A stretch of DNA of 28,966 nucleotides from CAG-791 sp045117315 (GCA_045117315.1 JBGUNJ010000068.1:1-28966), one strand, 5' to 3'; positions 7,529 through 16,705 are shown, numbered from the stretch's first letter. Numbers and translations are program-made. Notes: generated by a model from the letters alone, not told the origin.

Positions 7529-8839
7529 ATGCTTCTCATCAAAAATATTTTTCTGTACGAACCCGCCTCCGGCGTGGAGAAAAAAACGGATATTCTCATT
7601 GAAGACGGCAGGTTTGCAAAAATCGAAGATAATATTTCTCCCGAAAACTGCCGGGATTCCGGCTCCATGGCCGGGGAGCAGTCCCCTCTTCAGGTGATTG
7701 ACGGGGAAGGCCTCTGCGCCGCTCCCGGTCTCATCGACACGCACGCCCATTTCAGGGATCCGGGCTTTCTGTGGAAAGAAGATCTGCACACAGGATCGCT
7801 TGCGGCTGCGCGCGGAGGATACACCAGCATCATCCTGATGGCCAACACCAATCCTCCCGTGGACAGCGTCCCTGTTCTGGCGGACATTCTCGAGCGCGGA
7901 AAAAAAGAAAAAATCCATCTCTACAGCTGCGCCAATGTCACTGTGCGCATGAGCGGCAAAGAGACCGTCGATTTTGATGCCCTGGCTCAGGCGGGCGCCG
8001 CGGGTTTTACCGATGACGGTGTCCCGATCATGCAGGCGGAAATTCTGGAACAGGCCCTGAAGGCAGCCGTCCGGCTCGACCTCCCGGTCAGCCTGCACGA
8101 GGAGGACAAAACCCTGATCTCTGAAAACGGGATCAACGGGGGCGGAGCCGCGGCACAGGCCCTCGGACTCAAGGGTTCTCCCCGTGAAGCGGAGATCACC
8201 CTGATACGCCGCGATCTGGAACTGGCCGTAAAGATAAAAGCCCCTCTCTGCATCCAGCATATCTCCACCATGGAGGGCGTGGAGCTGGTGAGACAGGCCC
8301 GAAAAAAGAATCCCCGCATCCATGCGGAAGCCACTCCTCACCACTTCACCCTGACCGAGGAAGCTGTGATCGAAAAGGGGACTCTGGCGAAAGTGAATCC
8401 TCCCATCCGCACGGCGGCCGACCGGTCCGCGATCATCGAAGGCCTCAGGGACGGCACCCTGGACCTGATCGCGACCGACCACGCGCCGCATTCGGACGAA
8501 GAGAAAGCAAAGAGCTTTCCCATTGCCCCCAGCGGGATGATCGGCCTGGAGACCGCGTTTTCCCTGGGACTTCGCGAACTTGTGCAGCCCGGCCATCTCA
8601 CCATGAGACAGTTTCTGGCCTGCCTGACCTGCAACCCGGCGGACTTTTATCATCTGCCCGCAGGCCGGGTCCGTGAGGGCGCCCCTGCCGATCTGGTGAT
8701 CTTTGACCCCGGAGCATCCTGGACTGTGCAAAAACCCTTTGCGTCCCGCTCTTCCAATTCTCCTTTCCTGGGAGAAGTCCTGCCCGGCGTCATCCGCTAT
8801 ACGATCTGCGGCGGGGATATCATCTATAAGGACATTTGA
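7529..8839 (+). CDS. pyrC: Dihydroorotase
   Basis: PyrC cyclises N-carbamoyl-aspartate to dihydroorotate, the step before PyrD/PyrK. It is an amidohydrolase-fold, class I type enzyme of 436 residues. Metal ligands are visible in THAHFRDPGF (His72, His74), SLHEED (His190), IQHIS (His244) and TDHAPH (Asp317). GFTDDGVP (Asp162/163) occupies the place where some relatives use a carboxylated Lys. MANTNPPVDS and KVNPPIR are substrate-binding segments. An AGGAGGG site 6 bp before the ATG supports the start. Residues 38-56 form a short extra loop in the N-terminal beta domain. The gene is transcribed away from plsC-pyrK-pyrD, so the two pyrimidine steps flank a shared control region. No pyrB, pyrE or pyrF is in the window, and no PyrR-type attenuator is obvious. 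Confidence 0.97.
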   Translation: MLLIKNIFLYEPASGVEKKTDILIEDGRFAKIEDNISPENCRDSGSMAGEQSPLQVIDGEGLCAAPGLIDTHAHFRDPGFLWKEDLHTGSLAAARGGYTSIILMANTNPPVDSVPVLADILERGKKEKIHLYSCANVTVRMSGKETVDFDALAQAGAAGFTDDGVPIMQAEILEQALKAAVRLDLPVSLHEEDKTLISENGINGGGAAAQALGLKGSPREAEITLIRRDLELAVKIKAPLCIQHISTMEGVELVRQARKKNPRIHAEATPHHFTLTEEAVIEKGTLAKVNPPIRTAADRSAIIEGLRDGTLDLIATDHAPHSDEEKAKSFPIAPSGMIGLETAFSLGLRELVQPGHLTMRQFLACLTCNPADFYHLPAGRVREGAPADLVIFDPGASWTVQKPFASRSSNSPFLGEVLPGVIRYTICGGDIIYKDI

Positions 8840-8880
8840 ATTTTTAAGAACCGGCATCAAGTCCTGCGCGCCGGGGCCGG

Positions 8881-11800
8881 TCAGGGTGCCGCGCGCAGAA
8901 CCCTGGAGTAATTCACCAGCAGATCCTCTGTGGTCTGCAGGAGAGTCTCTTCATCCCGGATCGTACTGCCCGTGATCTCATATTCCAGGTGGAACTGGGG
9001 TGTTCCTTTGGCGATGAAGGACAGACGTCCCCGGTACATTTTGACGAAGAGAGGGATGTTCTCGATCTTCATGTCTTTGGACCCGGGAGCGGGAATGATC
9101 CTGATGACGCCTCCGCTGCCCGTGATCTCGGAAATATCCAGGACAGCTGCCACCGAGCGGATCAGCGCGACTCGCAGGAGGTTCTGCGCCGCCAGCGGTA
9201 TTTCGCCGAAGCGGTCGATCAGTTCCCCGCGGATATCTTCGACATCCGCCGCGCTTTCAATGGCTGCGATCTTTTTATAGATCTCCAGCTTCTGCTCTTC
9301 ATTTACAATATAGCTTTCAGGGAGAAAAGCGTCCGCCAGAAGATTCACGGTGACGTTTTTCTCTTTTTTGGGTTCTTCTCCCTTTGCCTTGCGGACAGCG
9401 CCTTCGAGCAGCTTGCAGTAGAGGTCATATCCGACTGCCTGCATATGGCCGTGCTGGACCCGCCCCAGAATGCTCCCGGCTCCCCGGATCTCCAGATCCC
9501 GCATGGAGATCCTGAATCCGCTTCCCAGGTCTGTAAATTCACGGATCGCCGCCAGGCGTTTTTCGGCGATTTCCCTGAGGATCTGTCCCCGTTTATACAT
9601 CAGGAAGGCATAGGCAGTGCGCCCCGTCCTGCCCACGCGGCCCCTCAGCTGATAGAGCTGGGAAAGGCCCATTTTGTCCGCGTCGCTGATGATGATGGTA
9701 TTGACATTGGATATATCCAGCCCCGTCTCGATGATCGTGGTCGAGACCAGGACGTCGATCCCGCCGCTGATAAAATCGTACATGACCGCTTCCAGTTCGG
9801 ACTCTTTCATCTGCCCGTGGGCGTAGGCAACGCGTGCCTCGGGAACCAGTTCCTGCACCTGGACGGCGGCGGAAGAGATATCATTGACCCGGTTGTGGAC
9901 ATAGTAAACCTGTCCCCCTCTGGAGAGTTCCCGCGCGATCGCCTCGCGGACCATCTCCTCGTTGTACTCCATGACATAGGTCTGGATGGGAACACGGTCT
10001 CCGGGAGCTTTTTCCAGAATGCTCATGTCCCTTATTCCCACCATACTCATATGGAGCGTGCGGGGAATCGGTGTTGCGGACAGGGTCAGGACATCCACAT
10101 CCTCCTTCATCTGCTTGATCTTCTCTTTGTGGGTGACTCCGAACCGCTGCTCCTCATCCACGATGAGAAGCCCCAGGTTTTTAAATTTCACATCCTTTGA
10201 GAGCAGACGGTGGGTGCCGATCACAATGTCCACCATCCCTTTTCCCAGGTCGCTTATGACTTTTTTCTGTTCCTTTGACGAACGGAACCTGGACAGCGAT
10301 TCAATGATCACCGGAAAACTGTGCATACGCTCGGAAAAAGTATTGTAATGCTGCTGGGCCAGGATCGTCGTGGGCACGAGGACCGCGACCTGCATTCCCT
10401 CCTGGACTGCCTTGAAGGCAGCGCGTACCGCGATCTCTGTCTTTCCGTATCCGACATCGCCGCAGATCAGCCGGTCCATGATCTTATCGCTCTCCATGTC
10501 CCGCTTTGTGTCCTCGATCGCGGTGAGCTGGTCCTCCGTCTCCTCATAGGGGAACATCTCCTCAAGCTCTCTCTGCCAGACCGTGTCTTTCCCATAGACA
10601 TGGCCCTTCTTTGCCTGTCTTTTGGCGTAGAGTTCGACCAGATCGTCCGCCACTTCCTCCACCGACTTCTGGACCCTGCTGCGCGTGTGGTTCCATTCCT
10701 GTGTCCCCAGTTTGTTCAGTTTGGGCTTTCTGGCTCCCTCCCCCGCGGCATATTTCTGCAGGACGGACAGGTCTGTGGGCATGATGTAGAGAACACCGCC
10801 CGAGCCATACTCGATCTTGAGGTAATCCCTTGCGATGTGATCGACCTCAATCTTCTCCACGCCCCGGTAGATCCCGATGCCATACTGCTCGTGCACCACG
10901 TAATCTCCTACGCGGAGCTCCGAAAATTTTTTGATCTGATCTCCGCCGGTAAAGCGGCGGGTCTTTTTTCTCTTCTTTTTTTCTTCTCCGAAAATATCCG
11001 ATTCCGTCAGCATGGTGAATCCGATTTCCGGATAGGAAAATCCCTTCCTCATTCGGCCGGAATAAGTCATGACGTCTCCCGGCTTCAGGGACCTCATGAC
11101 ATTCTCCCTGTAAAAAGCCGTGACATCATCCAGGGTCAGCTGCTCTGCCAGTCTCTTTGCCCGGGTCCGGGAAGGAGACACAATGATCACGCGCTCTTTT
11201 TTTGCGCGCATTTTTGAGAGCAGGCCGCGCAGTCCCTCATAACTGAGTCCTGACAGGGAGGCCTCCCTGGCGTGCATCTGCACAAGGCTGTCAAAATGCA
11301 TGGCAAAACGATCTCTGTCCTCCCCGCCTCCGGATGAATTCTCCGGGGCGGCCTCCGGCACTGCATTTCCCGCCGCCTTACGGCTCAGGGGGATCAGTTC
11401 TTCCCCGATTGAAGAATCGTCAGCCTTTGTGCCCGCATTCTCCGCCGTGTACCGGTCGGGCAGAGTGATATACAAATCTGTCTCCTTCGCGGTCCCGGCC
11501 AGGATGGTCAAACCGACACGGCGGTATTTTTCAAGAGACAGCAGAATCTCAGGCGTCTCTCTGATCAGATCCATCTGGCCCGGCAGGACATAGCCCTTCT
11601 CTGAGCGGCTGATCATGCTCACCCTGAACTCCGTCTCCACCCCGTTGGCGTGCTGAAGAATGCGCTGGGGTTCATCCAGAAAGACCAGGGTCTGTTCCGG
11701 GGGAAACAGGTCCAGCAGGCTCTCTGTCATGGGATAAAAATAGTGGATAAAGCTCTCCAGGCCGGAAAGCAGGCGGAGTTCCCCCGCCTCCTCTGTGATC

Positions 11801-12654
11801 CTGGCGATCTCCGTCTTCAGCCTGTGCGCCGCTTCGGGATTACCCAGTTCTCTGTGTTTTTTTTCGACCCGGTCTGCCTCCCGTCTGATCCTCGCAAGAC
11901 CGTCCCGCAGTCTCCGGTCTTCCAGGATCATCTCGGAAGCGGGAAAAATGTGCACGAATTCAAGCTGCTCCACCGACCTCTGGCTCAGGACATCAAAGCT
12001 TCTGATCGTCTCCACTTCATCTCCCCAGAATTCAATTCGGATGGGATTGTCCTGAGTCAGATCAAAGACATCCAGAATATCGCCCCGGACCGCAAACTGT
12101 CCCGGACGTTCTGTCTGATAATTCTTTTCATACCCCATTTCGACAAGGCGCTTTGTCAGGCCTGCCAGGTCGACCGCCTCCCGCCTCCCGATATCCACCA
12201 CGTTTTCCTTCAGTACCCGGAGCGGGATCTGAGGAGTCATCAGCGAAGCGAAAGTGGTGACCACTGTCACCGGTTTCCCCTCCAGAATGCGGCGCAGACA
12301 GCGGAGTCTCTCCTTGTCGATCTCATTGCCCCTGAGATCCGCCTGATAGAAGATCAGATCCCTGGCCGGAAAGACGAAGACATTTTTGTCATAAAAAGCA
12401 CAGTCCTGGGCGATCTCCCTGGCCCGCCGGTCACTGTGCGTGAGCACCAGGCGCAGGCGGGAGCTGCCGGAGAGAGAGTCCTCCCTGCAAAGAGCATAGA
12501 GAAGGTGTGTCTTCTGGGGGTCCGCGCAGCTGTCCGCAAGGATCCCGCATGCCTTCTCCGGCTGGCCGCCTTCGGGATTTTGCTGTTCCTCCAGCTTCTG
12601 TCTTATATAGTTGTATGCCTCCAGCTCACGGAGGGGTTCTAAAAATACATTCAT
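8881..12654 (-). CDS. mfd: Transcription-repair coupling factor
   Basis: Mfd displaces RNA polymerase stalled at DNA lesions using ATP and recruits UvrA. The order is canonical: UvrB-like N-terminal module, RNA-polymerase interaction (CarD-like) domain around residue 589 (VGDYVVHEQYGIGIYRG), RecG-like translocase with Walker A GDVGYGKTE (~732) and the DEEQ box (~831, LLIVDEEQRFGV), the GRVGRTGR and SILGRVQHGHMQAVGYDLYCKLLEGA regions, then the C-terminal UvrA-masking domain. At 1257 residues it is longer than the usual 1100-1180. A Ser/Gly/Glu-rich insertion at about 405-450 (ADDSSIGEELIPLSRKAAG and on) explains part of this. The ATG at 12654 has GGAGG about 14 bp upstream, a rather long spacing. 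It follows pth by 57 bp, a common arrangement in Clostridia. Confidence 0.97.
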   Translation of the reverse strand: MNVFLEPLRELEAYNYIRQKLEEQQNPEGGQPEKACGILADSCADPQKTHLLYALCREDSLSGSSRLRLVLTHSDRRAREIAQDCAFYDKNVFVFPARDLIFYQADLRGNEIDKERLRCLRRILEGKPVTVVTTFASLMTPQIPLRVLKENVVDIGRREAVDLAGLTKRLVEMGYEKNYQTERPGQFAVRGDILDVFDLTQDNPIRIEFWGDEVETIRSFDVLSQRSVEQLEFVHIFPASEMILEDRRLRDGLARIRREADRVEKKHRELGNPEAAHRLKTEIARITEEAGELRLLSGLESFIHYFYPMTESLLDLFPPEQTLVFLDEPQRILQHANGVETEFRVSMISRSEKGYVLPGQMDLIRETPEILLSLEKYRRVGLTILAGTAKETDLYITLPDRYTAENAGTKADDSSIGEELIPLSRKAAGNAVPEAAPENSSGGGEDRDRFAMHFDSLVQMHAREASLSGLSYEGLRGLLSKMRAKKERVIIVSPSRTRAKRLAEQLTLDDVTAFYRENVMRSLKPGDVMTYSGRMRKGFSYPEIGFTMLTESDIFGEEKKKRKKTRRFTGGDQIKKFSELRVGDYVVHEQYGIGIYRGVEKIEVDHIARDYLKIEYGSGGVLYIMPTDLSVLQKYAAGEGARKPKLNKLGTQEWNHTRSRVQKSVEEVADDLVELYAKRQAKKGHVYGKDTVWQRELEEMFPYEETEDQLTAIEDTKRDMESDKIMDRLICGDVGYGKTEIAVRAAFKAVQEGMQVAVLVPTTILAQQHYNTFSERMHSFPVIIESLSRFRSSKEQKKVISDLGKGMVDIVIGTHRLLSKDVKFKNLGLLIVDEEQRFGVTHKEKIKQMKEDVDVLTLSATPIPRTLHMSMVGIRDMSILEKAPGDRVPIQTYVMEYNEEMVREAIARELSRGGQVYYVHNRVNDISSAAVQVQELVPEARVAYAHGQMKESELEAVMYDFISGGIDVLVSTTIIETGLDISNVNTIIISDADKMGLSQLYQLRGRVGRTGRTAYAFLMYKRGQILREIAEKRLAAIREFTDLGSGFRISMRDLEIRGAGSILGRVQHGHMQAVGYDLYCKLLEGAVRKAKGEEPKKEKNVTVNLLADAFLPESYIVNEEQKLEIYKKIAAIESAADVEDIRGELIDRFGEIPLAAQNLLRVALIRSVAAVLDISEITGSGGVIRIIPAPGSKDMKIENIPLFVKMYRGRLSFIAKGTPQFHLEYEITGSTIRDEETLLQTTEDLLVNYSRVLRAAP

Positions 12655-12711
12655 CTCTAAAAATTATGCCTCCAGTTCACCGGGCGGTCTCCCTGTTTTC
12701 CGGTACCTGTC

Positions 12712-13497
12712 TCATTTCTTTCCCTGCAGTTCCTGAGTCTGCGGGTCCTGAGCCTGTGGTCCGGCTGTCTCCCCTGGTCCGGCAGGTTCTTTCTCCGCGC
12801 TTTTGCCCGCATCATCCGCGGCTCCGGTCTGGTCCTTCTCCTCAATGGCAGAATCTGCTTTTTTGACACTGGCATCCGCGGCCCCGGTCTGGTCCTTCTC
12901 CGGCTTTTTCTTTTTCTTTCTGGGCGTATTAAAACGGTTCATGGCCAGATCGACTCCGTCCGTCACCATACAGGCGACAGCCTCGGCGGCTTTTGAGACC
13001 GCCTCCTCCATCACTTTCCTGTCTTCTCCGGAAAAATGCCCCAGCACAAAATCCATGAGCTCGTATCCGGGGTCGGGCTTTCCGCCCACGCCGACGCGGA
13101 TCCTGGTAAAGTCTCCGTTCCCCAGATGCTGCACTATATTTTTCAGGCCGTTGTGCCCGCCTGCACTTCCTTTTTTGCGGATGCGAAGCTGTCCCACTTC
13201 CAGATCTATATCATCCGAAATAATGACCAGATCCTGCCTGGGATCCACCTTGTAATAGTGCACGATCTCCTGTACGGCTTCCCCGCTCAGGTTCATGTAA
13301 GTCATGGGTTTGACCAGAATCACCTTCCTGTCCCCGATCCTTCCCTTTCCGATCATAGATTTGCCAAACTTTTCGGGTCCTCCTATGTGAAACCGGTCCA
13401 CAAGCTCATCTATCACATCAAATCCGACATTGTGCCTGGTTCCGTCATATTTGCGGCCGGGGTTTCCCAGTCCTACGATAATAAAAAATGAATCCAT
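12712..13497 (-). CDS. pth: Peptidyl-tRNA hydrolase with long low-complexity C-terminal tail
   Basis: Pth cleaves peptidyl-tRNA dropped from ribosomes. The first ~190 residues are a normal Pth domain: GLGNPGRKYDGTRHNVGF with the catalytic His, KPMTYMNLSGEAV, SDDIDLEVG with the catalytic Asp, and GSAGGHNGLKNI. The protein is 261 residues, though, because a tail of about 70 residues follows NRFNTPRKKKKKPEK. The tail is rich in Lys, Glu, Ala and Gln, contains KDQTGAAD twice 20 residues apart, and ends in LQGKK. The repeat is also a 60-bp direct repeat in the DNA (12813-12841 and 12873-12901, one mismatch). The start at 13497 follows AGGTGA. spoVG is upstream and mfd downstream on the same strand. 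The tail is unlikely to be catalytic; a basic/acidic unstructured extension is the safest description. Confidence 0.95.
   Translation of the reverse strand: MDSFFIIVGLGNPGRKYDGTRHNVGFDVIDELVDRFHIGGPEKFGKSMIGKGRIGDRKVILVKPMTYMNLSGEAVQEIVHYYKVDPRQDLVIISDDIDLEVGQLRIRKKGSAGGHNGLKNIVQHLGNGDFTRIRVGVGGKPDPGYELMDFVLGHFSGEDRKVMEEAVSKAAEAVACMVTDGVDLAMNRFNTPRKKKKKPEKDQTGAADASVKKADSAIEEKDQTGAADDAGKSAEKEPAGPGETAGPQAQDPQTQELQGKK
12813..12901. repeat. 60-bp-period direct repeat inside pth
   Basis: A 29-bp segment at 12813-12841 recurs at 12873-12901 with a single mismatch, exactly 60 bp (20 codons) apart, keeping the frame. It encodes the duplicated EKDQTGAADD/EKDQTGAADA part of the Pth tail. Confidence 0.85.
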
Positions 13498-13651
13498 GAT
13501 ACTGTCACCTGTTTTGTATAATGTTTTGTATAAAATGAAAGGGAGCGTTCAATACGCCCCCCTCACGAAATGCCGCTCTGCCGCGGTCCTTCATCTGTTC
13601 AATCAGTGGTGCCTGTTGTAAATGCTATGCTGTCATACCTGCAGCCCCATC

Positions 13652-13933
13652 CTATTCCTGAAGAATGTTCTCCTCCTGAAGAGCACTCTGTTCGTAACTC
13701 TTTAAAATAATCTCTTCCAACATAGACCTTGTCTCGGAATTGATCGGATGTGCGATGTCTCTATATTCGCCATCAGCAGATTTCTTGCTGGGCATTGCGA
13801 TGAATAAACCTTTTTCTCCTTCGATCACTTTAATGTCATGGACGACGAATACATTGTCAATCGTGATAGAAACGACTGCTCTCATCTTGCCTTCTCTGGC
13901 AATCCTTCTAACTCTTACATCTGTAATACGCAT
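13652..13933 (-). CDS. spoVG: SpoVG-family RNA/DNA-binding regulator
   Basis: SpoVG is a small nucleic-acid-binding regulator first known from sporulation and septum control in Bacillus and present widely in Firmicutes. The 93-residue protein shows the family core: MRITDVRVRRI, GKMRAVVSITIDNVFVVHDIKVIEGEKGLFIAMPSKK, and YRDIAHPINSETRSMLEEIILKSYE. I chose the ATG at 13933 because GGAG lies 7 bp upstream. The ATG at 13945 is four codons earlier and overlaps that ribosome binding site. The end of glgD is 14 bp upstream, so co-transcription with the glycogen genes is likely. Its presence fits a spore-former but does not prove one. Confidence 0.96.
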   Translation of the reverse strand: MRITDVRVRRIAREGKMRAVVSITIDNVFVVHDIKVIEGEKGLFIAMPSKKSADGEYRDIAHPINSETRSMLEEIILKSYEQSALQEENILQE

Positions 13934-13947
13934 AGCGTTCTCCATTT

Positions 13948-15066
13948 CTAAATGGTATAACGTTCGCCTTTTTCGATCACGATCTGTATACCATTTTCAC
14001 CTCTGTAACAGGAATTAGCCTGAATGGTGTCGCCGCTTTCCACGATGCAGTTTTCTATTATAGTGTTGTCTCCGATGTACACATCATTCAAAATTAAAGA
14101 ATTCCTAATTACACAATTATTACCAACATATACCTGCTGGAACAGTATAGAATTCTCTACCGTGCCGTTTACAATACAACCGCTTGACAGCAGACTGTTT
14201 TTGATATTTACACCTATATTGTATTTTGCCGGCGGAAGATCCGCAGCCCGGGAATGTATTTCAGGATATTGTCTGAAAAAGTAATCCCGTATCTCCGGCT
14301 TCAGGAAATCCATATTGGTCCTGAAATAATCTTCAACAGAAGCTATATTACTCCAATAATCCTCCATCCGATACCCGTAGATCCGCTTCAGACCTCTATA
14401 GCGGATCAGGATATCCTGTACAAAATCATATCTGTTCTCGTCCATGCTCCTCTCGAGAAGTTCGATCAGAAGTCTTCTCCGGATGATGTAGATTCCACAT
14501 GAAATTGTGTGATACTGTGCGACAACAGGTTTTTCGATAAAATCCTGGATACGGTCATCTTCGTCCATGCGGACTATGCCGTATCTGTCAACATTGAAGT
14601 CTTCGGACACTTCTTTGACCACAACTGTGATATCGGCTCTCTTGTCCACATGATAGGCAAGTACTTTGTTGTAGTCCATCTTGTAGACACAGTCGCCGGA
14701 CGCAATGACCACATAAGGCTCATGTGATGTCTTCAGAAAATGAATATTCTGAGCGATCGCGTCCGCCGTTCCTCTGAACCAGTTGCTTTCCGCATCCGCA
14801 AAAGACGGTGTAAACAGAAACATCCCTCCCTGTTTCCGTCCGAAATTCCACCATTTTGAAGATGCCAGGTGCTCGTTGAGACTCCGTGAATTATATTGTG
14901 TCAAGACTGCAACTTTCTGGATGCGGGAAAATTCCATGTTGCTCAAGGCGAAGTCTATGCTCCGGTAGCTTCCCGCCACCGGCATGGCACAGACCGCCCT
15001 TTTCTTTGACAGCTCTTTTAACCGTCTGCTGTTACCGCCTGCCAGTATAATCCCTATTGCTCTCAT
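13948..15066 (-). CDS. glgD: Glucose-1-phosphate adenylyltransferase regulatory-type subunit
   Basis: GlgD is the paralogous partner of GlgC found in Firmicutes and modulates ADP-glucose synthesis for glycogen. It is 372 residues, with a nucleotidyltransferase domain (IGIILAGGNSRRLKELSKKRAVCAMPVAGSYRSIDFALSNM) and a C-terminal left-handed beta-helix of hexapeptide repeats (GCIVNGTVENSILFQQVYVGNNCVIRNSLILNDVYIGDNTIIENC). Compared with GlgC next door, the catalytic Gly-Gly-rich loop is altered (GGNSRRL versus GGQGSRLG) and the usual catalytic Asp region reads SGDCVYKMDY rather than SGDHIYKMDY, consistent with a non-catalytic or weakly catalytic subunit. The ATG at 15066 follows AAAGGGG. It lies downstream of glgC and just before spoVG. 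Confidence 0.95.
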   Translation of the reverse strand: MRAIGIILAGGNSRRLKELSKKRAVCAMPVAGSYRSIDFALSNMEFSRIQKVAVLTQYNSRSLNEHLASSKWWNFGRKQGGMFLFTPSFADAESNWFRGTADAIAQNIHFLKTSHEPYVVIASGDCVYKMDYNKVLAYHVDKRADITVVVKEVSEDFNVDRYGIVRMDEDDRIQDFIEKPVVAQYHTISCGIYIIRRRLLIELLERSMDENRYDFVQDILIRYRGLKRIYGYRMEDYWSNIASVEDYFRTNMDFLKPEIRDYFFRQYPEIHSRAADLPPAKYNIGVNIKNSLLSSGCIVNGTVENSILFQQVYVGNNCVIRNSLILNDVYIGDNTIIENCIVESGDTIQANSCYRGENGIQIVIEKGERYTI

Positions 15067-15253
15067 TATGCAGATTCCCCTTTCAGAGACTTATGCAATT
15101 GATGTATGGGCCTCAGAAGTACTGCGACCTGCGTTAAACTGTTGCTGAGCCATGAGGCATTGGCGCCGGTCCGGCGCCAGGCTGCTTTAGGATCCGGTCC
15201 TGCCGTTCGCGGGCGAATGGCAGCAGCCGGATGCCGGTCTTTTCCCCGCAGAT
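15067..15253. other. glgC-glgD intergenic gap with strong palindrome
   Basis: This 187-bp gap includes TGGCGCCGG (15161-15169)/CCGGCGCCA (15171-15179), a 9-bp inverted repeat without a T-run. A 63-codon open frame on the minus strand fits the gap exactly: its GTG overlaps the glgC stop (GTGA) and its TAA overlaps the glgD ATG (TAATG). It has no ribosome binding site and no recognisable motif, so I do not call it as a gene, but the exact fit is noted as a finding. Confidence 0.5.
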
Positions 15254-16525
15254 TCACGGTGATGTGATCTGCAGCGTACGACCGCTGGCAAGCCTTCCGT
15301 CAGGATAGTCTTTCTCCGAAGTGTGCCCGGAAATCATGACATTTTTGCCAACCCGGACACCAGCAGGAATTACCGAGTCCTCTCCAATCGTGACCATTCC
15401 CGCACAGTATATATCCGGCCTTGTTTCGTTCGGGACCTCTTCCCCCTCCCCGAGAACAGTTCCCTCGCCAATGACCGAATTCTCCGCGCAGATGGCTTTA
15501 TCGACAGAACATCCTGCTCCAATGACCGTTCCATTCATGATAATGGAATTTCGGACAACGCTTCCTGCACCAATAGTAACATCGCACCCGATCACAGAGT
15601 TGTACACTTTTCCGTAGATTTCCGTTCCCTCGCCGACAATCGCCCGCTCGATTGCGCTTTCCGGCCCGAAATACTGCGGTGTGATAGAAGTGCTTTTTGT
15701 ATAGATCTTCCAGTACTCTTCGTACAGGTTGAACTCAGGGACAATGTCGATCAGCTCCATATTGGCTTCCCAATAGGAAGTGAGAGTTCCGACATCTTTC
15801 CAATATCCGTTGAACTCATAGGCATACAGGGGAGCTCCTTTCTCCCTGCAGTAAGGGATGATATGCTTGCCGAAATCCATTCCTTTTTCATCCCTGTTCG
15901 CGATCAATGCCTCTTTGAGCGTATCCCAATTGAAAATATAAATACCCATGGATGCCAGGTTGCTGCGGGGATGGGCGGGTTTTTCCTCAAAATCCGTGAT
16001 CCTCCCGTTCTCATCCGTGATCATGATCCCGAAGCGGCTTGCTTCTTCCATAGAGACAGGCATGACTGCAATGGTCACATCGGCTCCGTTCTCCTTGTGG
16101 GATTCAAGCATCGCCTCGTAGTCCATCTTGTAAATATGGTCTCCCGAGAGGATCAGGACATAATCCGGATTAAAACTCTCCATATAAGCCAGGTTCTGAT
16201 AAATCGCGTTAGCGGTGCCCGTATACCACTCTGTGTTCTGGATTTTCTCGTAGGGAGACAGGATCGAAACTCCGCCTACGTTTTTATCAAGATCCCATGG
16301 GATCCCGATTCCCACATGCGAATTGAGACGCAGCGGCATATATTGAGTAAGCACACCGACCGTGTCGATTCCTGAATTGATACAGTTGCTGAGCGGGAAA
16401 TCTATGATTCTGTACTTGCCGCCAAAGGAAACAGCGGGCTTTGCCACATCAGAAGTCAAAATGCCAAGTCGGCTGCCCTGTCCTCCCGCCAGGAGCATGG
16501 CGATCATTTCCTTTTTTACAAACAT
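15254..16525 (-). CDS. glgC: Glucose-1-phosphate adenylyltransferase (ADP-glucose pyrophosphorylase)
   Basis: GlgC makes ADP-glucose from ATP and glucose-1-phosphate, the committed step of bacterial glycogen synthesis. The 423-residue protein has the nucleotidyltransferase loop AMLLAGGQGSRLGILTSDVAKPAVSFGGKYRIIDFPLSN, the catalytic-site segment SGDHIYKMDY, the glucose-phosphate-binding region FEEKPAHPRSNLASMGIYIF, and a C-terminal left-handed beta-helix of hexapeptide repeats. All expected active-site residues appear present, in contrast to GlgD. The ATG at 16525 has AGGAG about 10 bp upstream. A predicted promoter at 16706-16734 with an overlapping palindrome suggests repressor control of the glgC-glgD unit. 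Confidence 0.97.
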   Translation of the reverse strand: MFVKKEMIAMLLAGGQGSRLGILTSDVAKPAVSFGGKYRIIDFPLSNCINSGIDTVGVLTQYMPLRLNSHVGIGIPWDLDKNVGGVSILSPYEKIQNTEWYTGTANAIYQNLAYMESFNPDYVLILSGDHIYKMDYEAMLESHKENGADVTIAVMPVSMEEASRFGIMITDENGRITDFEEKPAHPRSNLASMGIYIFNWDTLKEALIANRDEKGMDFGKHIIPYCREKGAPLYAYEFNGYWKDVGTLTSYWEANMELIDIVPEFNLYEEYWKIYTKSTSITPQYFGPESAIERAIVGEGTEIYGKVYNSVIGCDVTIGAGSVVRNSIIMNGTVIGAGCSVDKAICAENSVIGEGTVLGEGEEVPNETRPDIYCAGMVTIGEDSVIPAGVRVGKNVMISGHTSEKDYPDGRLASGRTLQITSP

Positions 16526-16685
16526 TTAAGTCTATCTCCTATGCATTTCCCGTTGTCCGCTCAGGTAAAATCCTCTTTCCGCACAGTTGAGTGCAGAATC
16601 CGCCGTCTGTATCAGGCCGCGGCTCCCGGTATTTCCTGTCACGGGCAAAAATGAGTGTCAATTGTGCAAGAGTTAACACGATTTC

Positions 16686-16701
16686 GTGAAAATATTTTCA
16701 C
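16686..16701. promoter_or_regulatory. Palindromic operator candidate at glgC start site
   Basis: GTGAAAATATTTTCAC is a perfect 16-bp palindrome. It lies 5 bp beyond the predicted -10 of the glgC promoter, so it would cover the transcription start, a typical place for a repressor to bind. The regulator is unknown; it does not match a consensus I am confident of. Confidence 0.5.
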
Positions 16702-16705
16702 TATA

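Noticed and set aside
7454..8860. 468-codon minus-strand frame opposite pyrC
   Set aside because: It is the antisense shadow of pyrC, which has full motifs and a ribosome binding site; long antisense frames are common at this GC content.
8840..8880. GC-rich inverted repeat between pyrC and mfd as a terminator
   Set aside because: ACCGGC/GCCGGT is only 6 bp with a long loop and no T-run on either strand.
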